A stretch of DNA of 20,969 nt from NCBI GenBank assembly GCA_033720695.1, contig JAWWCA010000032.1:1-20969 (forward strand). The letters are read 5' to 3'. A program made the position numbers and the translations under genes. A model generated the notes under the pieces. That model was not told the origin of the DNA and did not search any database. It saw only the letters and a program-made list of their open reading frames with translations. The stretch's first letter is position 1. Each line of letters begins with the position of its first letter. Origin of the DNA: DATGQT01 sp033720695. Its GTDB lineage: Bacteria > Bacteroidota > Rhodothermia > Rhodothermales > Rubricoccaceae. Shown here piece after piece: positions 14,874 through 20,969 of this stretch.

Positions 14874-15993
14874 CGTCGTCTCGGCCCGCGAGCGCCTGCC
14901 GGACCGCCGCCTCCACCTCGGTGCGGCGGGCCACGCCGAGCCGGTCCAGCACCTGCTCGACGTGGCGGCGGACGGTGTGGGGGCTGATGCTGAGGGCCTC
15001 GGCGATCTCCTGGGTCGAGCGGCGGGCGGCGAGCAGGAGGGCCACGCGCGCCTGCTGCGCTGTGAGTCCCCGACGCGCCTGCAGCGCTTCCGCGGCCGAC
15101 GGGTCGAGGTCTGGACGCGGCGCGCCCACCGTCTCGATCATCACCAGGAAGCTCCGCATGGGGCCGGCCGCACCGGGGGCGAGCGTCGTGGCGCGGAGCA
15201 CGAGGGGGCCGAGGCGCGCGGCCACCGGCGGCGGGACCGGGTCCAGAAGGCCGGCAGCCCCGTCCGACGCGAGGAGGCCTCGCACCAGCTGTGCGGCCCG
15301 CGCGGGCCCGTCGGGCACCGACGCGAGGAGGCCAGCCGCGACCGGGTTGCGGTGAACCTCCCGGCCGTCGGCGTCGAAGAGGAGCGCCCCGATGGCCATC
15401 GCGTCGACGAGGGTGGTGAGGGAGGCGCGGGCGCGGGCGGTCCGGCGCCACGCCAGGGCGCCGGTCTGGAGCGCGGGGAGGAGGAGCCGTCCGATCGCGG
15501 CGCCGCGCTCCCCGAAGGGCGCCTTGTGGGGGCTGTCCTTGTTGAGGAGGATCTGGGCGTGGTGCGCGAGCGTCGGGCGGGGGCCGACCGCCACGCTGAG
15601 GGTGAGGCTCTTGTAGGCCCGGTGGTGCCGGCCGAACTCCGTCCACAGCGGGGAGCGGTAGAAGGCCCCGAGGAGACGCCCGTAGATCATGGGGCGGGTC
15701 GCCGCCCCCAGCACGCGGAGCCTGGCGAAGGCGTCGAGCGCCGAGATCACCGGGTCGGCCCGGCGGGGGTACTCCGTGATCGAGGGGTCGAAGTCCTCCG
15801 TGAAGAGGTCCACGCCGTCGGGGCCGGGGAGGAGGACCATCGCCATGTCGGCCCCGAGGAGGGAGCGGAGGCGGTCGCAGACGGCCCGCCGCCACGCGTC
15901 GGCGTCGACGTGGACGAGGGGGGAGAGGAGGGCCTCCGCCGCGGCCGCGAGCCCGCGCTGGTCTTGTCGAGAGAGATGGAGGGGGGTGCCCAC
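14860..15993 (-). CDS. LuxR-type HTH transcriptional regulator with GAF/PAS-like sensor region
   Basis: 377 residues. The C-terminus (~309-370) is a LuxR/NarL-type helix-turn-helix: LTAQQARVALLLAARRSTQE followed by IAEALSISPHTVRRHVEQVL and DRLGV, with the expected SPHTVRRH recognition helix. Residues ~25-175 resemble a GAF-type sensor (ADAWRRAVCDRLRSLLGADM, then AMVLLPGPDGVDLF). Residues ~190-290 resemble a PAS domain (VDAMAIGALLFDADGREVHR followed by NPVAAGLL). No receiver domain is present, so it is a one-component regulator whose ligand is unknown. The start is the GTG at 15991-15993; no nearby ATG fits. A -7-like box and a perfect palindrome lie just upstream, which makes autoregulation plausible. 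The 3' end overlaps the nuclease gene by 14 bases in convergent orientation. Confidence 0.88.
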   Translation of the reverse strand: MGTPLHLSRQDQRGLAAAAEALLSPLVHVDADAWRRAVCDRLRSLLGADMAMVLLPGPDGVDLFTEDFDPSITEYPRRADPVISALDAFARLRVLGAATRPMIYGRLLGAFYRSPLWTEFGRHHRAYKSLTLSVAVGPRPTLAHHAQILLNKDSPHKAPFGERGAAIGRLLLPALQTGALAWRRTARARASLTTLVDAMAIGALLFDADGREVHRNPVAAGLLASVPDGPARAAQLVRGLLASDGAAGLLDPVPPPVAARLGPLVLRATTLAPGAAGPMRSFLVMIETVGAPRPDLDPSAAEALQARRGLTAQQARVALLLAARRSTQEIAEALSISPHTVRRHVEQVLDRLGVARRTEVEAAVRQALAGRDDASAA

Positions 15994-16019
15994 GATGGCC
16001 GCAGCTGGGAACGCACGTC

Positions 16020-16027
16020 CAAAGAAA
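16020..16027 (-). promoter_or_regulatory. -7-like box TTTCTTTG for the LuxR-type gene
   Basis: Read on the minus strand this is TTTCTTTG, one base off TAnnTTTG, 27 bases upstream of the GTG at 15993. The 17-base palindrome lies immediately upstream, where a -33 element would be expected. Confidence 0.5.
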
Positions 16028-16028
16028 A

Positions 16029-16045
16029 TAGGTCAGGTTGACCTA
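16029..16045. promoter_or_regulatory. perfect 7-3-7 palindrome, probable operator
   Basis: TAGGTCA-GGT-TGACCTA is a perfect inverted repeat of two 7-base arms around a 3-base centre. It covers the -33 region of the putative promoter of the LuxR-type gene. Its size and symmetry fit a dimeric helix-turn-helix protein. The bound regulator is unknown; the adjacent LuxR-type protein is the simplest candidate. Confidence 0.55.
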
Positions 16046-16191
16046 CGGCGCCCCCCGCTCGATTCTCGATGTTGACCCTGCGGTGGAGGCCGCCGGCCCT
16101 CTCAAGCCGGTGCCTCTCGCCGTGTGTGCATCTACGGGCTGGCGAGGCGTGGCCGCTCACCGCGCCGTCGCCCCTCCGGCTCGACAGGTGG

Positions 16192-16247
16192 GACGGCCGG
16201 GGTGCTCGTGGTGGGGCTCCCCGGCCCCTGCGTTTGGCGGGGCCGTC
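16192..16247 (-). terminator. nested inverted repeats after nadK, possible terminator
   Basis: GACGGCC (16192-16198) pairs with GGCCGTC (16241-16247), and GGCCGGGG (16195-16202) alternatively pairs with CCCCGGCC (16219-16226). Both lie within 60 bases downstream of the nadK stop. There is no T-tract. The two stems share bases, so only one can form at a time. Confidence 0.4.
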
Positions 16248-16250
16248 GGC

Positions 16251-17135
16251 TCAGAACACCTGGCTCTGGCCCCACTTCAGCTTCTCCCGGATCGTCGTGA
16301 AGTAGTCGCGGTCCGGGAAGGCGACGAGGCGGACGCCGTGGCTGGCGCGGCGGATCGTGAACGTGACCTCGGCGCCGCCCTCGATCACGGTGCTCTGCCC
16401 GTCGACCGCGAACACGTACGGGTGCCCCCGCGTGGTGACGCGGAGGCGGACCGTCGCGCGGTCCGGCAGCACGATGGGCCGCGCCGTGAGGGTGTGCGGG
16501 GCGATGGGGGCGAGCACGAGGGCCTCCGAAGAGGGGACGACGATGGGGCCCCCGGCCGAGAGGTTGTAGGCCGTCGAGCCCGTGGGCGTGGCGACGATGA
16601 GGCCGTCGGCCCAGTACGTGTTGAGGAACACGCCGTCCACCTCGGCCTCGACGGCGATCATGCTCGTCGTCCCGCTCTTGTCGAGGACGAAGTCGTTGAG
16701 CGCCCAGCCCGGGAGGTCGAGCGCGGCCCCGTCCACGTCGCACTCGAGCACCATCCGCTTCTCGACGGTGTGCTGCCCGGCCTCCAGCCGGTCCACGATC
16801 TCGTCGAGCTCGTCGACGTCGGCCTTCGTGAGGAACCCGAGGCGGCCGACGTTGATGCCGAGGATGGGGATCTCGCGCGTGCCGACGGCGTGGGCGCTCC
16901 GGAGCATGGTGCCGTCGCCGCCGAAGGAGAGGAGGAGGTCGCAGTGCTCGGCGACGTCGTCCACGGCGCACTGCGCGGTGAAGGCGGGGTCGACCAGCTC
17001 GCGCTCCTCGAGCCCGCGCGCGATGTCGCGGTGGAGGCAGAACGCGAGGTCCTTGCGGTAGAGGCGGCGCGTCAGATCGGCCACGGGGTGCCAGAGCGCC
17101 TCCTTGGCGGTGTTGCCGGTGATGCCGTAGGTCAT
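16251..17135 (-). CDS. nadK: NAD kinase
   Basis: A 294-residue NAD kinase, which phosphorylates NAD to NADP using ATP or polyphosphate in the cytoplasm. Motifs: LLLSFGGDGTMLRSAHAVG with GGDG at 72-75 (catalytic Asp74), ILGINVGRLGFLT (~91-103), ALNDFVLDKSG with NDF at 147-149, and ADGLIVATPTGSTAYNLSAG (~177-196). The C-terminal beta-sandwich includes YVFAVDGQ. The frame extends ten codons further upstream, but I choose the ATG at 17133-17135 because YGITGNTAKE is where homologues begin. The gene is divergent from the FAD oxidoreductase gene; about 120 bases separate the chosen starts. Confidence 0.95.
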   Translation of the reverse strand: MTYGITGNTAKEALWHPVADLTRRLYRKDLAFCLHRDIARGLEERELVDPAFTAQCAVDDVAEHCDLLLSFGGDGTMLRSAHAVGTREIPILGINVGRLGFLTKADVDELDEIVDRLEAGQHTVEKRMVLECDVDGAALDLPGWALNDFVLDKSGTTSMIAVEAEVDGVFLNTYWADGLIVATPTGSTAYNLSAGGPIVVPSSEALVLAPIAPHTLTARPIVLPDRATVRLRVTTRGHPYVFAVDGQSTVIEGGAEVTFTIRRASHGVRLVAFPDRDYFTTIREKLKWGQSQVF

Positions 17136-17222
17136 GGGGAGGGGCAGAGGAGAGCGGAGGGCCAATATCGCCCCGGTGGGGCAGTCGTGAGCGGGCCGTG
17201 ATGGGGCGTCGCGCGCGGCGGG

Positions 17223-17230
17223 TTACTTTG
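17223..17230 (+). promoter_or_regulatory. -7-like box TTACTTTG upstream of the FAD oxidoreductase gene
   Basis: TTACTTTG is one base off TAnnTTTG and lies 25 bases before the GTG at 17255. It falls inside the longest open frame, which argues that the true start is the downstream GTG. Confidence 0.55.
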
Positions 17231-17254
17231 GCGCTCCCCGAGCCCCGTCCCTCC

Positions 17255-18658
17255 GTGCACCTCGTCATCATCGGCAACGGCATCGCGGGCGTCACGTGCG
17301 CCCGGTACGTGCGGCGGCGGCAGCCGGACGCCCGCATCACCGTCGTCTCCGACGAGAGCGACCACCACTGGGCGCGGACGGCGGCCATGTACATCTACAT
17401 GGGCGTGCTCACCTACGAGCAGACGAAGCCCTACGAGGACCGGTTCTGGGCCGAGAACCGCATCGCCCTCGTCCGCGACCGCGTCGAGCGCGTGGACCCG
17501 GCGGCGAAGCGGCTCGGGCTCCGCGACGGCGCCCCGCTCTCCTACGACGCGCTCCTCATCGCCGCCGGCTCCCGCCCGACGTACTACGACTGGCCGGGCC
17601 AGGACCTCGCCGGCGTGCAGGGCCTCTACGGGGTCGGCGACCTCGCCACGATGGAAGGGGCGACGATGGACGGCGACGACCCCATCGCGCGCGCCGTCGT
17701 CGTGGGCGGTGGGCTGATCGGGGTCGAGATGGCGGAGATGCTCCGCACGCGCGGCATCGGCGTGACGTTTCTCGTGCGGGAGCGGTCGTACCTCCAGCGC
17801 GTGCTGCCCGAGCCGGAGGGCCGGATGGCCGAGCGCGAGATCCGCCGCCACGGCGTGGACCTCCGGATGGAGACGGAGCTGAGGGAGATCCTGCCGGACG
17901 CCGACGGCCGCGCCCGCGCCGTCGTCACGACGGGCGGGGAGGAGGTCCCGTGCCGCTTCGTCGGCCTCGCCACGGGCGTGACGCCGAACGTGGGCTTCCT
18001 CGACGGCAGCGGCATCGAGACCGCCCGCGGCGTCCTCGTGGACCGCCACTTCCGAACGAGCGCGCCCGGCGTCTATGCCGCCGGCGACTGCGCCGAGTTC
18101 CGCGACCCGCTGCCGGGCCGGCGGGCCGTTGAGCAGCTGTGGTACACCGGACGCATCCACGGCGCGACGGTCGCCCATACGATCTGCGGCGAGCCGCGCG
18201 CCTACGCGCCCGGCCTCTTCTTCAACAGCGCCAAGTTCTTCGACGTCGAGTACCAGACCTACGGCCGCATCGACCCCGAGCCGCCGGAGGGCGAGGCGAC
18301 GCTCCACTGGGAGGCGCCCGAGGGCCGCCGGCTCCTCCGCCTCCAGTACGAGGCCGAGGGCGCGCGCCGCGTCGTCGGGTTCAACCTCATGGGCGTCCGC
18401 TACCGCCACGCCGTCTGCGCCGACTGGATCCGTGCGGGCGTCGGCGTCGAGGCGGTGCTGACGGACCTCGGCGCGGCCAACTTCGACCCCGAGTTCATCG
18501 CGCAGTGCGAGGGGGCGCTCGTCGACGCCTACAACGCTCGGCACGGCGCGGCCGTCCGGCTCCAGACCCGCCGCGGGTGGCGCCGCTGGATGGCCCGCCT
18601 CCCCATGAACGGCACGACGGCCCACCGCGTGTCCGACTCCTTCGCGCACCTGCCTTAG
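17255..18658 (+). CDS. FAD-dependent pyridine nucleotide-disulfide oxidoreductase family protein
   Basis: 467 residues. The N-terminal FAD-binding motif is VIIGNGIAGVTCARYVRRR (GxGxxG at 7-12). There follow ALLIAAGSRPTYYDWPGQD (~99-117), an NAD(P)-binding motif AVVVGGGLIGVEMAEMLRTR (~147-166) and the second FAD motif GVYAAGDCAEFRDP (~270-283). These mark the NADH:rubredoxin/nitrite-reductase-like branch. No redox-active CxxxxC pair is visible at the usual disulfide-reductase position. The last ~170 residues are more divergent. The start is the GTG at 17255, giving HLVIIGNG at the terminus; the longer frame from 17198 contains the promoter-like box. It is followed after 70 bases by a membrane polyferredoxin gene, suggesting that it passes electrons from NAD(P)H to that protein or takes them from it. 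The specific acceptor is unknown. Confidence 0.88.
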   Translation: MHLVIIGNGIAGVTCARYVRRRQPDARITVVSDESDHHWARTAAMYIYMGVLTYEQTKPYEDRFWAENRIALVRDRVERVDPAAKRLGLRDGAPLSYDALLIAAGSRPTYYDWPGQDLAGVQGLYGVGDLATMEGATMDGDDPIARAVVVGGGLIGVEMAEMLRTRGIGVTFLVRERSYLQRVLPEPEGRMAEREIRRHGVDLRMETELREILPDADGRARAVVTTGGEEVPCRFVGLATGVTPNVGFLDGSGIETARGVLVDRHFRTSAPGVYAAGDCAEFRDPLPGRRAVEQLWYTGRIHGATVAHTICGEPRAYAPGLFFNSAKFFDVEYQTYGRIDPEPPEGEATLHWEAPEGRRLLRLQYEAEGARRVVGFNLMGVRYRHAVCADWIRAGVGVEAVLTDLGAANFDPEFIAQCEGALVDAYNARHGAAVRLQTRRGWRRWMARLPMNGTTAHRVSDSFAHLP

Positions 18659-18665
18659 CGTGCTC

Positions 18666-18716
18666 CGTGCTTCGTGAGGCGTAAGGAGACGATACCCTTA
18701 CGCGTCACGAAGCACG
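18666..18716. repeat. long near-perfect inverted repeat between oxidoreductase and polyferredoxin genes
   Basis: Two 21-base arms (18666-18686 and 18696-18716) are reverse complements with one mismatch (base 13 of the left arm, G against C) around the 9-base loop AGACGATAC. The left arm starts with CGTGCTTCGTGA and the right ends with TCACGAAGCACG. It begins seven bases after the oxidoreductase stop and ends 12 bases before the polyferredoxin ATG. As RNA it would form a very stable hairpin. It could be a terminator or processing site that splits expression of the pair, or a dispersed palindromic unit. Confidence 0.85.
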
Positions 18717-18728
18717 CAGTAGACCCCC

Positions 18729-20093
18729 ATGCCCGACTTCCCCGTCTACAACGCCGACATCGGCCTGAGCAACCCGGCCGTCGAGACGAACGCGGTCCAG
18801 AAGGCCGGGCTCGCCCTCCTCGCCCTCGGCCTCGTCGGGGCCGTCGTGGCGCTCTTCAGCACGCTCGGCGCGCAGTACCCCATCCGCATGCTCACGCTCG
18901 TGGGGGGGGGGATCGCGGGGGGCGGGCTGCTCTACGTCGTGGACCGCTTCCGGCGGCTGCCGGCGGGCGTGCGCAACGAGGGCGTCACGTTCTCGGCGCT
19001 GATGGCGCGGGGCCTCGTCGGGTGGGTGTTCGGGATCGTGCTGACGGGGCTCTACGTCCTGCTCTACTGGTACCCCGGGACGCTGGAGGGGCTGATCCGC
19101 GTCGCGGACCCGCTGAGCTACACCCTCCGCGGGAACGCGGCGGACCAGTGGTTCCTCTACGGGACGATCTACACCGGCGCCGTCCTCGTGATGGGCGTCC
19201 GGGCGCTGCTGAAGTACCGGCACTCGCGCTACCAGGTGCTGCGCACGCTCTCGGTCATGTTCTTCCAGTTCGGCTTCGCGTTCCTGATCCCCTACCTCCT
19301 CGTCCGCTTCCAGCAGCCCGAGCTCTACTTCCACTACTTCTGGCCGCTCGACTACGACCTCCTGTTCCCGGGCCAGATCGGGTACCTCTCCGAGCAGGGC
19401 GGGTGGGGCGTGTTCATGGTGTTCTGGGGCGCCGTCCTCACGTTCCTCGCCGTCCCCGTGCTGACGTACCTCTACGGAAAGCGGTGGTACTGCTCGTGGG
19501 TGTGCGGCTGCGGCGGCCTCGCCGAGACCGCCGGCGACCCCTACCGCCACCTCTCGCAGAAGCAGCTCACGGCGTGGCGCATCGAGCGGTGGATGATCCA
19601 CTCGGTCCTCGTCTTCATCGTCGCCACGACGGCGCTCCTGTGGATCGACCAGTCGCAGGGCGGGGCCGTCCTCGGCGGGCTCTCGAACCGCTTCGCGCAG
19701 TGGTACGGGTTCGGCATCGGCGCCGTGTTCTCGGGCGTGATCGGCGTCGGCTTCTACCCCCTGATGGGGAGCCGGGTGTGGTGCCGCTACGGGTGCCCGC
19801 TCGCGGCCACGCTGGGCTTCGTCCAGCGGTTCTTCTCGCGCTTCCGCATCACGACGAACGGCGGGCAGTGCATCTCGTGCGGCAACTGCTCAGCCTACTG
19901 CGAAATGGGGATCGACGTGCGGTGGTACGCCCAGCGCGGGCAGAACATCGTCCGGAGCAGTTGCGTCGGCTGCGGCATCTGCGCGACGGTGTGCCCGCGC
20001 GGCGTGCTGGCGCTGGAGACGGGCCCGCGCGAGGGACGCTTCGGGACGCCCCACCTCAACGTGATCGCCGACCTGGAGGTCCTAGACGACTGA
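18729..20093 (+). CDS. membrane-bound NosR/NapH-like 4Fe-4S polyferredoxin
   Basis: 454 residues. At least six hydrophobic segments lie between ~25 and ~350 (for example GLALLALGLVGAVVALFSTL and VLVFIVATTALLWI). Two cysteine motifs between helices, CSWVCGC (Cys255, 259, 261) and CRYGCP (Cys352, 356), resemble the paired CxxxCP motifs of NosR/NapH. Two classical 4Fe-4S motifs follow at the C-terminus: CISCGNCSAYC (Cys381, 384, 387, 391) and CVGCGICATVCP (Cys412, 415, 418, 422). It probably moves electrons between a quinol or NAD(P)H donor and another partner. No nos, nap or nir gene is present in the window, so the role is not denitrification by default. A ten-G run at 18902-18911 lies in the coding sequence. 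The start is the ATG at 18729. Confidence 0.88.
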   Translation: MPDFPVYNADIGLSNPAVETNAVQKAGLALLALGLVGAVVALFSTLGAQYPIRMLTLVGGGIAGGGLLYVVDRFRRLPAGVRNEGVTFSALMARGLVGWVFGIVLTGLYVLLYWYPGTLEGLIRVADPLSYTLRGNAADQWFLYGTIYTGAVLVMGVRALLKYRHSRYQVLRTLSVMFFQFGFAFLIPYLLVRFQQPELYFHYFWPLDYDLLFPGQIGYLSEQGGWGVFMVFWGAVLTFLAVPVLTYLYGKRWYCSWVCGCGGLAETAGDPYRHLSQKQLTAWRIERWMIHSVLVFIVATTALLWIDQSQGGAVLGGLSNRFAQWYGFGIGAVFSGVIGVGFYPLMGSRVWCRYGCPLAATLGFVQRFFSRFRITTNGGQCISCGNCSAYCEMGIDVRWYAQRGQNIVRSSCVGCGICATVCPRGVLALETGPREGRFGTPHLNVIADLEVLDD

Positions 20094-20110
20094 GGAGGAG
20101 TGGAGAGGGT

Positions 20111-20190
20111 GAGCGAGTGACAGGGAGAGGGATAAGGCGGCTTGCGCGCTCTGCCGTCCCCTACTTGTCCGCCCTTTCCCCTACTCGCTC
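20111..20190. repeat. imperfect inverted repeat in intergenic region
   Basis: GAGCGAGT (20111-20118) pairs with ACTCGCTC (20183-20190), and the flanking inner sequences GAGAGGGATAAGGCGG and CCGCCCTTTCCCCT are also partly complementary, with mismatches. It begins 17 bases after the polyferredoxin stop. It may act as a terminator or be a degenerate palindromic element. Confidence 0.45.
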
Positions 20191-20233
20191 TCTCAGACAG
20201 GGGATCGAGAGAAGTGCGAGGCACTCTTTCCTT

Positions 20234-20335
20234 GACATCCTGAGGAGCGTTAGCGGGGAAGGATCTCAGTAGAAGCGCACCGACTCGGGCGTGAGGGAGG
20301 CTTGCGTTGAGACCCTTCGCTTCGCTCGGGATGAT
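20234..20335. repeat. dispersed-type palindromic repeat (CATCCTGAG...CTCGGGATG)
   Basis: The left arm (20234-20269) contains CATCCTGAG and GAAGGATCTCAG. The right arm (20307-20335) contains TTGAGACCCTTCGCTTCGC and GCTCGGGATGAT, and the two are imperfect reverse complements around a ~37-base centre. The CATCCTGAG...GAAGGATCTC wording is familiar from intergenic palindromic repeats in many bacterial genomes. Dispersal in this genome is an inference, since only one copy is in the window. Confidence 0.6.
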
Positions 20336-20414
20336 ATCTCGGATTATCACGCACCCTCTTGCGTTTTAACGCCGTGCTTCCGATGCTAGGGCAGCCGCAC
20401 CCGCTCCGCCTGCC

Positions 20415-20969
20415 ATGTCGACGATCCCGCTCGCCGGGCGCCTCGCCCTCCCGCTCCTCCTCGTCGCCCTCCTCGCCCTCGCTGCCACCGCCCCCTCGCC
20501 CGACCCGGTCGGGGAGCGCCCGCTCGCGCCGGCCGACACCGAGTGGGCCTGGCCCGAGAATCCCGAGAACCTCGAGGCCCTCCCCGAGGACATCCCGCCC
20601 GAAGGGCTGCGCGCCGTCATGCGCTCGTTCACGCGCGCCCTCGACGTGCGCTGCCACCACTGCCATGTCGGCGAGGAGGGGCAGGACTTCCTCGAATGGG
20701 ACTTCGCCTCCGACGAGAAGCCCGAGAAGGAGATCGCCCGCGAGATGATGCGGATGACGAGGCAGATCAACCTGGAGTTGCTCCCGGCCATCGAGGGGCT
20801 CCACGGATTCGAGGACGGCCCCCGGCCGGACCCCGCCGACTGGCTCGTGACGTGCTGGACGTGCCACCGCGGTGAGGTGCACCCCGAGCACCTCGCCCCC
20901 CCGCTCGACGACGGGCCCCCCTCGCCCGAGCGCAGCGAGGCGCACGACCACGACGAAGACCACGACCAC
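20415..20969 (+). CDS. secreted di-haem c-type cytochrome, reaction-centre cytochrome subunit-like (3' end outside window)
   Basis: From the ATG at 20415 the frame is open to the window edge (185 residues seen). A signal peptide, LAGRLALPLLLVALLALAAT (cleavage near 26), implies export to the periplasm. Two CxxCH haem c motifs are visible: CHHCH at 80-84 and CWTCH at 147-151. A Met at 68, 12 residues before the first CxxCH (VMRSFTRALDVRCHHCH), is the axial-ligand spacing of the photosynthetic reaction-centre cytochrome c family (Pfam CytoC_RC). Non-phototrophic bacteria also carry stand-alone members, and nothing here indicates phototrophy. The visible end is rich in His and Asp (AHDHDEDHDH), which may be a metal-binding tail. 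It follows the polyferredoxin gene in the same orientation, after a 321-base spacer. Confidence 0.85.
   Translation, partial: MSTIPLAGRLALPLLLVALLALAATAPSPDPVGERPLAPADTEWAWPENPENLEALPEDIPPEGLRAVMRSFTRALDVRCHHCHVGEEGQDFLEWDFASDEKPEKEIAREMMRMTRQINLELLPAIEGLHGFEDGPRPDPADWLVTCWTCHRGEVHPEHLAPPLDDGPPSPERSEAHDHDEDHDH

Larger units (their letters stand above)
20094..20414. other. 321-base intergenic region carrying two palindromic repeats
   Basis: No gene is supported on either strand; the open frames crossing it are shadows. Besides the two inverted repeats, it has a small perfect hairpin GCGTT-TT-AACGC at 20361-20372, about 42 bases before the cytochrome ATG. No clear -7 box was found. Confidence 0.55.

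Noticed and set aside
17132..18649. 505-codon minus-strand frame opposite the FAD oxidoreductase
   Set aside because: It has shadow composition with no recognisable domain; the plus strand has clear FAD and NAD(P) motifs.
20250..20969. Minus-strand frame opposite the cytochrome gene
   Set aside because: It crosses the palindromic repeat and is Gly/Val/Arg-rich; the plus strand shows a signal peptide and two haem motifs.
1..20969. CRISPR array, insertion sequence, integrase or attachment site
   Set aside because: No regularly spaced direct repeats, transposase or recombinase were seen. The two tRNA genes have no flanking duplicated 3' ends that would mark an integrated element.

Overview
The window is very GC-rich DNA from a chromosome that looks like a member of the Rhodothermota/Bacteroidota, most likely the Rubricoccaceae (Rubrivirga/Rubricoccus type). 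This is an inference from four things. Two secreted proteins end in type IX secretion (T9SS) type A sorting domains. Several genes and tRNAs are preceded by AT-containing boxes close to the Bacteroidota -7 consensus TAnnTTTG, which stand out against the GC background. Starts are GTG as well as ATG, without clear Shine-Dalgarno sequences. Lipoproteins with classical lipoboxes are present. Nothing indicates a plasmid, prophage or insertion sequence, although one gene (4572-5096) belongs to a phage-derived family.

Layout. 2-670 (+) is the C-terminal part of a T9SS-secreted protein. Converging on it is a leftward run of YqgE/AlgH (687-1238), an alpha/beta lipase (1329-2189) and a dolichol/phytol-kinase-like membrane protein (2272-2904). 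Diverging from that is a dienelactone-hydrolase-like lipoprotein (2974-3822). Then come thiE (3845-4480, -), a solitary Gp157-family gene (4572-5096, +), a single-domain response regulator (5194-5577, +) and a short 6-phosphogluconate dehydrogenase (5666-6694, +). The stretch 6700-9160 is gene-poor: tRNA-Phe, a small lipoprotein on the minus strand, tRNA-Asp followed by a hairpin, a probable 102-residue orphan protein on the minus strand and a small basic protein on the plus strand.

9143-13321 (-) is a 1392-residue cytoplasmic histidine kinase with one GAF and seven PAS domains. It is divergent from a secreted endonuclease I-family nuclease with a T9SS tail (13422-14873, +). The nuclease converges on a GAF/PAS-like LuxR-type regulator (14860-15993, -), whose promoter region carries a perfect 7-3-7 palindrome. 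NAD kinase follows (16251-17135, -), then a divergent two-gene unit: an FAD/NAD(P) oxidoreductase (17255-18658) and a membrane NosR/NapH-like polyferredoxin (18729-20093), separated by a long near-perfect inverted repeat. The right edge has an intergenic region with two imperfect palindromic repeats and the start of a secreted di-haem cytochrome c (20415 to the end).

Functionally most of the window is ordinary housekeeping and signalling. The most interesting part is the right end. A flavoprotein, a membrane 4Fe-4S protein and a secreted di-haem cytochrome lie in one orientation and could form an electron-transfer module of unknown substrate. This is inferred from domain content and adjacency only.
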